DNA from: Stomorhina lunata
Taxonomy: Eukaryota; Arthropoda; Insecta; Diptera; Rhiniidae
Assembly: GCA_933228675.1 (NCBI GenBank)
Contig: OW121740.1
Coordinates: forward strand, 38,795,492 to 38,859,491
Length of the DNA stretch: 64,000 nucleotides
Reading direction: 5' to 3'
Shown here piece after piece: positions 54,716 to 64,000 of the stretch; position 1 is the first letter of the stretch; each line of letters starts with the position of its first letter. A program made the position numbers and the translations under genes. Below the pieces are notes generated by a model. The model was given only the letters and a program-made list of their open reading frames with translations. It was not told the DNA's origin and did no database searches.

Positions 54716-55019
54716 TATTACCTAGCTTGGCCTATGACAACATTTAGAAAAAAAATTCTACCGTTTTTCGATCCCCAGTCCCTACATGGACTATTAAGAA
54801 GAACAAAACTATCTATAGTCAGGAAATATCCACATTTAAAATGTCAGTTAATTCGGTTAAAATGTTTTTATTGTATTGGACCAACACTCAGGGCATAACC
54901 TCTCTACATATGCATTGTGATGGAACTGGCAAAAAAGGTTGTAGGAAGGAGGATAGGGGAAGTAGTGTTTGTGGATTTGAACTTTTGGATATCATAATTA
55001 GAATGGTAGACTGATGCAG

Positions 55020-55960
55020 GAAGTTTATTATACTGGAAAATTGACTACTAAGGGATGAGCCCTTTTTGAATTACGCGTACTACGAAGAAATGTACGGGTT
55101 GTAATAAAAAGATCCCTAATTTCGTTTGAGTACATGCCATTATAGTAGCGATAAAACAGTAAAACGCAACCCACATTACGACGATGCTCAAATGAGTCAA
55201 TAGATTTGGCTACCCTTCTGTCACCGATAAGAACCTTCGCCCTCTCTTGTACACGGTCGAGAAGCTTCAAAATAGTCTTTGAAGCACCGGCCCATATATA
55301 AGAGTTGCATTCCATTTTCGGTCGGATATAAGTGGTATAGATATTAAGGAGATCAGTTGAAGTTAAGCATGTCTTACACCGCTTTAGAAAACCCAGACAC
55401 TTGAATGCTTCTTGCGACACTTGAAAAATGTGTTTAGTCCAACGGACATCACACTGAATTTTAATGCCTAGAGTATTAACGGAGTATTAGAAAAAACGGA
55501 GCCTTGTGGTACCCCCGAATTAATCTCGAACTCGTCGGATGATATCCGATCTACAAAAACTCTTATAAGTGCGATCTCTGAGAAAGCTAGATATACGCCA
55601 AAAGCAATAAATTTTCATAAAAGTGCTCCATGTCACACTCTATCGAACGCCTTGGAAATATCGAGGGTTATAACTTTACTTTCGCCAAAACGGTGAATAG
55701 AACGGCACATTTTTTCCGATAAAAAGGCCAATACATCACCCGCAGAGCGGCCCCTTCGAAATTCATAGTGATCGTCGTTTAGTAGGTTATTTGACCCCAA
55801 CTATCCAACTATTACCAAACTTTCCATCACTTTGGAGAGCGGTAATTTTGGGGGTTGGTAGCCTCAACTTTTTTGGGGATTAGCGTTACATTAGCAACAT
55901 TCCAACACATAGGGAATTCACCGGCATGATATAAGGTGCTAAAAAGGTTGGCTAATGGAC
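55020..55960 (-). pseudogene. Non-LTR retrotransposon reverse transcriptase fragment
   Basis: On the minus strand the order is WNVANVTLIPKK-like sequence (about 55860-55915), a HYEFRRGRSAGDVLAF region, KVITLDISKAFD (motif A, about 55655-55690), then INSGVPQGS (motif B, about 55505-55535). The long C-terminal ORF 55028-55420 follows, with YTTYIRPKMECNSYIWAGAS and RRNVGCVLLFYRYYNGMYS. The FADD catalytic box is missing because of a deletion near 55440-55500. Jockey/CR1-like group. Inactive. Confidence 0.82.
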
Positions 55961-56314
55961 AAGATAACTTCGAAGAGCATTGCTAAAACAGCACTAGCAC
56001 GAAAGAATATGCTAGGTATAGTTAGTGATACTCTTTCAAACACGGGCAGTGGTTGATTGCTTTCTGGCTAGTGTGAATTACTATCAAATAATTCAGACAT
56101 AAGGCTTTATAAACCGGGTTAAAGAATTACTGGACATCCTTAAAACTAGTTGGAATTGATGAACTATCATTATTTCTTACTCTTTTAACGAATGACCGAA
56201 AGCTTTTACTGCCCTTGGGGACAGTTTTGAAATTGACAACCGTCAAATGAGACATTTAATGGGCATATTCAAGCTTTAATATACGCGTCTGTTTGTCTGT
56301 TTGCATGTTGTTTG

Positions 56315-56990
56315 TTCGGACCGATTTTTCTGAAATTTTGACAGTGTGGTATGGTGTGACCGGTGGTTAAGATAGGCTATCTTATGTGGGTGACCCCTCC
56401 CATATAACTCATATATAAAAAATGACAAATATTAGTGACCGAGAGGCCCGACTTTTCTGAAATTTTGACAGTATGTTAAGGTGTGGCCGATGGATAAAAT
56501 AGGCCAGTTTTTTTTGAAATCTCAAGTGGGCGTGACCCCTCCCATATAAATCAGATATTAAAAATTACAAATATGAATGATCAAACCTATACATTTTTCT
56601 GAAATTTAGACAGTATATTAAGGTGGTGGTTAAAATAGGGTAGTTTTTTTTTGAAATCTCAAGTAGGCGTGACCCCTCTTATATAAGTAAAATATTAAAA
56701 ATGACAAATATGGAAGATCCTGCTGACCGATTTTTCTGAAATTTTGACAGTATATTAAGGTGTAACCGGTGGGTAAAGTAGGTGAGGTTTTTTTTAAATC
56801 TCAAATGGGCGTAACCCCTCCCATATAAGTAAAATATTCAAAATAACAAATATGGATGACCGAGCCGACCGATTTTTCTTTAATTTTTACAGTATATAAG
56901 GAGTTACCGGTGTGTAAAATAGGATACGTTTTTTTTTGGAAATCTCAAATGGGGGTGACCCCTCCCATATAAGTCAAATGTAAAAAAATA
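56315..56990. repeat. Degenerate 125-140 bp tandem, five copies
   Basis: Each unit contains TTTTTCTGAAATTTTGACAG, AAGGTGTGACCGG and GTGACCCCTCCCATATAA. Copies start near 56325, 56449, 56590, 56728 and 56869. Noncoding. Confidence 0.85.
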
Positions 56991-57334
56991 CAAATATAGA
57001 TGATAAGATGAAAACCATTTAACCCAATTAATTAAAGTTTTAAATGTGGATATTTTCATACTATAGGATAGTTTTTCGCTTTTTAATTTTTTTGAAAATG
57101 GACCAACGAGGATCTGGGAATTGAAAAATGGGGATAAAATTCCCCTTTTCTTTAAAATTGTATATCTCGAGAACGGCTGGACCAATGAAGACATTTTTTC
57201 TTTTTAAATGTTTTTTTTTAGTTCAAGTTTGGATTATACATTAAGAAAAATTTACCGTGCCCACTTTTACGACCTCTTTTTTTTATTTATTTAGAATTGG
57301 AAAACGAATGCACGAATATTGGTAATATGATTGG

Positions 57335-57640
57335 TGTTTGATAATAGTTTGACTGACGATTGTTTGAAAATTTTTCATGATTATTTGACGATTTTTTGAC
57401 AGTTGTTTGATGATTGATTGACTGATGACTGTTTAAAGATTTTTAATGATTGTTTGATAATTGTTTCACGATTAACTAGCGATTTTATGACAGTAGTTTG
57501 ATGATCTTTTAACGACTGATTGATGGTTGTTTGATGATTGACTGACGAATTTTCAATGATTTTTAATGATTGTTCGATAGTTGTTTCACGATTGACTGTT
57601 GATGATTATTTGACGATTGTTTGATAGTTTTGCGATAATC
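57335..57640 (-). repeat. Short-period array, right arm (inverse of 54485-54715)
   Basis: Degenerate tandem of GATTGTTTGACGATTG and TTGATGATTGACTG phrases, the complement of the left array 2.6 kb away. Together they bracket the retrotransposon fragment and the 125-140 bp tandem. Confidence 0.8.
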
Positions 57641-57689
57641 TATAAAAACAAAAAAATGTTCGCGTCTGTTTGTCTGTATGTTGCTTAAT

Positions 57690-59640
57690 ATTAATGGATT
57701 AATTCAGGGTTCAAAAAGGGGTAAAAGCGGGGAAAAAAATTTAGGGTAAGTCCATTTTTCTTTTTCTTTGTATTTCACTTGAACCAATAAAGCTAGAAAT
57801 AATATTTATAGGGAGGTCGATTGCCAAGTACAAAATATCAAATACGTATTTTGTACTTTTTTCAATTAAAAGGGTAAAAAAAGGAAAAATCGGTAACATT
57901 ATATCTTTTTAACCAAAAGCGATAGAAGCGAAGATTAAATTGTTTTGAGATGCGCACTAAAAATTAAGGGATACGTGTTCGATACTTTTTGGAAAATCGG
58001 CCGCCTAGCGGGCAAAACAGGGTAGAAAAGGGAGAAATTAATAACATCATATCTCCGAAACCAACATAGATAGAAACAAAGTTGAAATTGGATTTGAATC
58101 GGCTAGGAAAATAAGGGGACACGTATTTGGATGGCACTAATAAGGATAAAAAAGGGTAAAAACTATGTTTTGGTACTTTTTTTTAACCCATATGTATCTT
58201 TTGAACTAATAAACATAGAAACATATTTTATATCGCAATCGATAGATATTTAAAAAGAATTAAACACGTATTTAGCACTTTTGCGATTAATGGGGTACAA
58301 AAGGGAAAATATTCAAAGATAGGTTTTTTGGTTTTCCTTTTTTTAATTTTTGGAGTAAAAAGTGTTGAAAAACGTAATATCTTCTAAATCAAAAGTGATA
58401 GAAACAAAAATTAAATTGGTCTATGATCAGCATTAAAAATTGAAGAACACGGGTTCGGTATTTTTTTTTAATTTGGCCGCTTATGGGTAAAACAGGCTAG
58501 AAAATGAATAAATCATTTAATCGGCTAGAAAAAGAAAGGGACATGTGTTCTGTACTTTTTTTGGAAATGGCACTAATAAGGGCAAAAAGGCTAAAAACTA
58601 TATTTTGGTACTTTTTTAACCCATACGTATCTTTTGAACTTATAAACATAAAGACTCACTGTATGCCACAATATAAAGAAAAATATTAAACATGTGCTTG
58701 GTACTTTTACGATAAATGGGGTTCAAAAGGGTGAAAACGGGAAAATATTCATTAAAGCTAATAAAGTCAGATTCACATTGAAGAAAATTAAAGTTAGTGT
58801 TTGGCACTTTTTTCAATCAAAGGGCTAAACAAGGGAAAATTCGATGACATTATATCTTCTAAACCTAATGGATAGAAACAAACACTAAAATAGTCTAAGA
58901 TCAGCCCATAAAATGAATGGACAAGTACTTTTCAGTACTTATTGCAAATTAAAGAGTTTTGGGCTTAAAATAAGATAGAAAATAAAAAAATTAGTAAAGT
59001 TATATCTCTGAAACTAATATCGACAGAAATAAACTTTTAATTGGATGTAGATCGACTAGAAATATAAAAAGTCATGTTGTTAGTACTTTTCGTAAAATAG
59101 GGAATAAAAAGGATAAAAACTACATTTTGGTACTTTTTTTGATATATAATTTTTGAATCAATTAATATAAAAACAAAACTTATACCGCAATCGATAAACA
59201 TAGAAATGGTATTAAATACGTTTTTGATACTTTTTCTACTAATGGGGCTAGAAAAGGACAAAAACGGGTCAAAAATTTAAAGATAGGTTTTTTCCTTTTA
59301 AACTTTTTTAAACATATTGTTTAAATCAATAAAATAATAAATAAATCAATAATTTATGGACTGTTCTATTGACATTGAAGAAATATGTGACAGGTGTTTG
59401 GTACTTTATTCAATTAACAAAAATGGAGTTAAGATCAGCAATAAAAATATTAGGACACGTATTCGGTTTTTTTTTTAATTTGGCTGATCAGGGGTAAAAA
59501 ACGGGAAAAAGGAAACTTTTGTAAAATATTCAAAATCAAAAGCGACAAGAACAAGATTTAAATTGGGTTAGCAATCAAAATTGGGTCAGCTACGAAAATA
59601 AGGGAGGCGTGTTTAGTACTTTTTTGAAAATGTAGAGGGT
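57690..59640. repeat. Degenerate satellite with about 155-bp monomers and a 476-bp higher-order unit
   Basis: Monomers carry a TATATCTNNNAAACCAA box, GATAGAAACAAA, GGACACGT(A/G)TT, GGTACTTTTTT and GGGTAAAA. Three monomer types recur in order: type A near 57893, 58371 and 58847; type B near 58044 and 58998, with a shortened copy near 58505; type C near 58190, 58620 and 59140. Short ORFs here are artefacts. Confidence 0.8.
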
Positions 59641-59644
59641 AGGT

Positions 59645-61009
59645 ACTTATTTTGTCCTATAAGTATTTAATCTATCTTCTATCTTCTATAATATTAATAC
59701 GCAAGCACCCATTTATTATCCCCTTTTACGCTTTAATTATACACTCATTTCTGGAAAATTTTATACCATTTGAAAGATATTTTTCCGTAGATCAGACGAA
59801 TCTAAAATCGGTTCAGTTTTAAAAAATAGGTTTGGTATTTAAAAATCTTACTAACACAATAAAAAAAACTCACATGCATATGAAATTCACTATTAAGAAT
59901 CAAACAAAAGAAATTGTATGCAAACGTGTTTTCTTTTGTTTTTATTATTTTTGGTGAGTATGAGAATTAAAGAGTACATTTGTGGGGAGATAGTGGTAGA
60001 CAAAGACAAAAATAAAGAGTATTTTATTACAATTAAATAAATGTTTTTGTTTTGTAAAATAATAGCAACAAAAATTATTGGTATTGTTTTTATTATTTGT
60101 GGTGAGGGAGTGAAAGACAAAATTAGTATTTTGGAAGACTTGACAAAAAATAATAATAATTAAATAATATTGCAGGGAAGGGCACGCATGAGGCCATTAA
60201 GAGCAATATTACAATGCCAATATTTTTAAGAGTTACAGTAGTAAAGAGTTGGATAAGAACTTTGTGACTTATACCCAAAAAGGATGTTACCGATTAAAAA
60301 AAAACAGTCTTTTGAAAGAAAGTTTATAATAATTACAGATCATTATCAAGAAAATTAATTAAATGATCGGTCTGAATCAAATGTAAATTCAAAACTGAAT
60401 AATGTTTAGAAAATGCTATAATATCAGGAAGGAATATTAAAAGGCAACTCTTGCATTGCGACTGGAATGGTTTTAAACTATAAGCTTCTATGGATTCCAA
60501 GCACTTCGTGGTTCTCGCAGTTAATTATGCAGTAAAATGATAATACATTTGAAATATTAGGATCTTTGTTAAAAAGTTCAATAAGACCTTGATTTCTCCA
60601 TCATTTTTGTCAGTCCGTTAGTAACGCTTACAAGTTTATCTGTTCTCATTTCAAAGAGCGCTGTTTTGACATCGATAACGCAAGTTGTTTTGATAAGAGG
60701 TACTAAGTCTAACACTTTTTCCTTCTCATTCACTTCTGAAGATGCAAAAACGGTTTATTATGGAATATCTTAAATCAGTAAACTCTTCGAAAGCTGCACA
60801 ATTTTTAATTGTAGTTTTGCCAATTTGGCCAATTCGACGCTCTATTGTACGAAGTGACATAGAAATCAATGAGATCAATTTTCACATATCCGTTTAGCCC
60901 GAGCAATTTTAAAAACTACATCGACACTCATTTTTGACTTAAAGCTCTGATTGTGATGAGTTTTTTTTAAGAGAAGTAGCACTCAGGCAAATACTACCTA
61001 TACAATTGG
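59645..61009. other. Intergenic AT-rich sequence
   Basis: No gene or recognised element. Some direct similarity exists between 59930-60010 and 60060-60130 (TTTATTATTT(T/G)TGGTGAG). Confidence 0.5.
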
Positions 61010-61370
61010 ATATAGATTATATACGAATTGGGTAACCTTCTTTGGAAAGGGGATAGTAGAGAAGAGAAAGGTGATGAAAGGGAGAGATAAAGCAACACTG
61101 TAATTTGTTGTTATTTAGACGCATCTTTTTGTTTTACAGCCAATTTTATTTATTTTTCGTAGACGGCGTGTTATTGCTGTAGGCTTACCGCCGATGGAAG
61201 ATGCTGAGATAACTAATAATTTAAATTCTGTTATCATTGACTTCCAGTGGAGCCTAGGGCCTTAAATTTAATAGAAATTAATAATTACAGAAATTGTTGT
61301 TGCCGAGACCGGGGATCGAACCCAGGCTCAAAGTGATATTACGTGCTAACCAACTAAGCCATAGCACGGG
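61010..61370 (-). repeat. tRNA-derived SINE
   Basis: On the minus strand the head 61370 to 61302 has a pol III A box (TGGCTTAGTTGG, 61350-61361) and a perfect B box (GGTTCGATCCC, 61312-61322) separated like those in tRNA genes. The acceptor ends (CCGTGCT and TCTCGGC) do not pair, so it is not a functional tRNA. The body runs to about 61010 and matches the copy at 6122-6415. It is interrupted at 61222-61279 by an RTE tail. Confidence 0.82.
61222..61279 (-). mobile_element. 58-bp RTE 3' end inserted in the SINE
   Basis: The plus strand reads CTGTTATCATTGACTTCCAG then TGGAGCCTAGGGCC, the RTE tail seen at 5015 and 44430. It is flanked by AATAATT at 61215-61221 and 61280-61286, which fits a target duplication of a severely 5'-truncated LINE insertion. 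The SINE copy at 6122-6415 lacks it. Confidence 0.7.
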
Positions 61371-62530
61371 AAATTTGTATTCACAATTAATAAAAGATTC
61401 AATTGAAAAATTAATAAAAATATTTCATAATTGCTAATTTTTAAAGAAACTGTTAACACAGTGATAAGTTAAAAACTTTAACTACCAACCCGGGCAATTC
61501 CAAGTAAAATCAGCAAGTAGTTTATATAAAAACTGATGCAAAATTAAAAAAATCAAAAATCAAAAACTGTTTTTACGATCGCTAAGACATCTTATAGTTC
61601 GGCCTGTGAAAGTTACTGAACATTTGTAAAAAATAAATTGCAGGTGTGCCAAACATTTCCGATTTTAAGCGCATGTAAAAGATAATTCTTAATGCAAATA
61701 CAAATTTTATTCGGAACACTCCTTAAATAAATAAATGGAATTTAATCCTTTGATATTTTCGAAATTTTTAATTTGAAATCAATTAAAAGATAAGCTAAAG
61801 TACATTATAAAATGACATTTTATGAGTTGTATTAATCCTTTATAATAACAAACTTTTTGTATTAGTTTGAAAACAACTCAGTTAATTTTATGACACATAA
61901 AAATCTAAGTTATAAAAACAATAAAAAATAATTTCACAAATTTTTTGTTTTTGTCATAAAATTTTAGGAGATTTTGAAGGAAAACTAAACAAAAAAGGAT
62001 TACGCTGACGTCAAACGTTTTGACATTGTTAAAGCTTCTAGAAAATAATATCTTTTACAAAAGGTTTTGTTTAAAACTTATTTAAATGCAAATTAAATAT
62101 AATTTCAATTAAGAAAAATATCTTTTCCTTATAATAAGACACATCCTTTTTTTCCAATTGTATTAAGGCAGAAGGACACACAACAAAGGCAATCAAATGG
62201 AAAATATTATCCCATTTCTATTCAATTCAAGTCAAAGACATCTGTAGGGGATTTTAGCAAAAGAACTTTAAGGAAATATTAAAAAAAAAATAATTTTACA
62301 ATCTTTTATATTAATTTCAAATGTATTGCCAAGTCGTTAAAAAGGACGTTGAAGGACATTCTATATAAAATGTAAAGCAATTACAATGGTTATACTTATA
62401 CATATATAAAAAACCTTTTTCTCAGTTCGAAAACAGGAAAATACAACGATTAAAGCAAATGCAGGGAAAGAAACGAATAAAACACTTAATTGGGTATTAA
62501 GGGTTGATGTTTTAAGTGTTCGTTCACTGG
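61371..62530. other. Intergenic sequence with a Tc1 right-end remnant
   Basis: At about 61650-61723 TTCCGATTTTAAGCGCATG and ACAAATTTTATTCGGAACAC match the DD37E element near 13235 and its right end, with the sequence between them deleted. The rest is AT-rich with no gene. Confidence 0.6.
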
Positions 62531-62534
62531 CGTA

Positions 62535-62805
62535 CAGACAGACAGACAGACACTAACAAACTGACAGGATGGGTAAACGTTCAAGGAATAGGAACGTGTA
62601 TAATGAATGGATTTAATTGTGATTACAACAAGCAAGCTGTTGCCTTTTCAAAAGTTGTAAAAAAATATAAGTTAAATAAAATACAATAAAGACTTATGCA
62701 CAAGATACAAGTATTTAGATAGACAGACAGACTGGCAGACGGACGAACGGACGGACAGACAGCCAGTCTGTCTGTCTATCCGTCAGTCTGAGAGGCAGAC
62801 AGACA
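62535..62805. repeat. GACA microsatellites and perfect inverted repeat
   Basis: CAGA/GACA runs occur at about 62535-62552 and 62718-62808. In the second, GATAGACAGACAGACTGGC (62718-62736) and its exact complement (62762-62780) form a 19-bp stem with a 25-nt loop. Confidence 0.9.
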
Positions 62806-62809
62806 GATA

Positions 62810-63180
62810 ATTTAAGCAAACAATTTGTTTGCCTTAAAAAAAAAATTACACATTTCCCTTTAGGCAAAATTACTTTATTTATTTAGGCTTAAGAAAAATA
62901 TGGAAACGAACCTATTGTAAAGCCTTTACTTGACTGCTTACGATTTTAAAATTTAAACCAAATAAAAACGAGAACTTGAACGCTTTAGGGAAAATACATT
63001 TTAAAATATGATTCAATTAAATGGAAATTGTTTTTATTGCAAACAAAAACTACATTAAATGAAAATTAAAAATAAACATTACGAAAAAATTAAGTACAAA
63101 TATAAAACAGGCTAATGATGAGGGCCTTAATGCAAAAAGGCTACATTTGAAGAAAGTATTTTTAAAAAGCAATTACTGTT
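62810..63180. other. Intergenic AT-rich sequence
   Basis: No feature is supported. Confidence 0.5.
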
Positions 63181-63199
63181 TGCAGCTCAAAGTGAATGC

Positions 63200-64000
63200 C
63201 ACTCTTCTTTTAGGGCTCATGAGAACGAAGATCATAAATATATTCGTCTATCGGGGGAACAGTAATGCCGGGTAGCTTCAAAAGCCCAGGAGTCGGAGGA
63301 TAAAACCAATTCACTATGTATTGCCCAAAGAGAACGACAGTCTCTTTAGTAGCTTATGAGACTGAAGATCATTAGAATATAAGACTATCGGGAGAACTGC
63401 AACGCCTTGCAGCTTCAATAGCAATTCACGAAGAATTGCCCAAAAAGTAAGCCAACCTGGTTTGAGATGGATCATGGATCATACAAATATTCGACTATCG
63501 GGAGAACGGCAACGCCAGGCCGTTTGACGGAGGATGAAACAAGTCAACTCCATTCTACCTTGAGAACTTTATAGAAGAAGAATTATGGAAAAATAAGAAG
63601 AAATATTGGAGAGGAGGGATATTACGCTGCTACCCGTGCAACGCCAGGTACAATAAGCAAGTAACAACACCATTAGCCTACAGAGTCGTAACGGACGGAT
63701 ACAACATTCTGAGGTTGGACCGCACCAGAAGTAAAGATGTTGGCTTATCGTTCATTCTCTACCAAACTGAAGATCATACAAATATTCGACTATCGGAAGA
63801 ACGGCAAAGCTTGGCCGTTTGACGGAGGATGAAACAAGTAAACTTCATTCTGCCTTAAGAACTTTAGAGACGAAGAAGAATTATGGAAAACCAATAAGAA
63901 ACACTGAAGAGAGTGCAACTACCCGTGCACCGCCAGGTACAAGAAGCTAGTAACAACACTATTAGCCTTCAGAGTTGTAACGGAAACAACGCTCTGAGGT
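63200..64000. repeat. Satellite-like tandem, about 297-bp unit, runs off the right edge
   Basis: The phrase CATACAAATATTCGACTATC followed by GGGAGAACGGCAACGCC recurs in diverged forms near 63235, 63369, 63480 and 63777. The last two start long units about 297 bp apart that also share GGCCGTTTGACGGAGGATGA, CTACCCGTGCA, CGCCAGGTACAA and AGTAACAACACCATTAGCC. It is more GC-rich than its surroundings. No reading frame is conserved. Confidence 0.8.

Noticed and set aside
61302..61370. A functional tRNA gene
   Set aside because: The A and B boxes are good but the acceptor stem ends do not pair and a related body follows, so it is a SINE head.

Overview
The window is AT-rich, intron-rich insect DNA. 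The protein matches, short 3' splice sites, Gln-rich coding tracts and transposon families point to a higher fly (Brachycera, probably a calyptrate such as a blowfly or house fly). That placement is inference; no species can be fixed from the sequence alone. Nothing prokaryotic or plasmid-like is present.

Two cellular genes are recognisable. The first, on the + strand from 10275 to 39460, is the 3' two thirds of canoe (cno, the fly afadin), a scaffold that links adherens junctions to F-actin. Fourteen exons keep consistent splice phases from the last strand of the FHA domain through the DIL domain, the PDZ domain, Gln-rich and coiled-coil regions and the conserved C-terminus. One of them (24669-27436) is a large optional exon with its own stop. 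The RA domains and the FHA core must lie upstream of base 1, so positions 1-10274 are intron. The second gene, on the - strand at 44769-46274, is a one-ORF geranylgeranyl transferase type-2 alpha subunit (RabGGTA), which prenylates Rab GTPases.

The rest is transposons and tandem repeats. Region 1-10274 holds unclassified dispersed repeats, a broken Tc1 copy, a hAT MITE with a perfect 8-bp target duplication, an RTE fragment, a tRNA-derived SINE and two copies of a MITE with TAA target duplications. Region 11455-16020 (cno intron) is a nest four insertions deep: an RTE tail is split by a Transib-like element, which is split by a long-TIR element, which is split by a Tc1/DD37E transposon. Region 42-64 kb has no gene other than RabGGTA; it holds retrotransposon fragments, a 29-bp minisatellite, a roughly 155-bp satellite with a 3-monomer higher-order unit, opposed short-repeat arrays, and another satellite running off the right edge.

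The most unusual signal is in cno itself. Two long arrays of the same 11-bp unit lie in different introns in opposite orientation (19543-21820 and 31606-33036) and bracket six exons. Between them, a third intron holds a 1.15-kb palindrome built from 21-bp repeats. Unspliced cno RNA should therefore be able to fold into very long nested duplexes, which could affect exon inclusion, circular RNA formation, RNA editing or small-RNA production. This is a structural prediction, not a demonstrated system.
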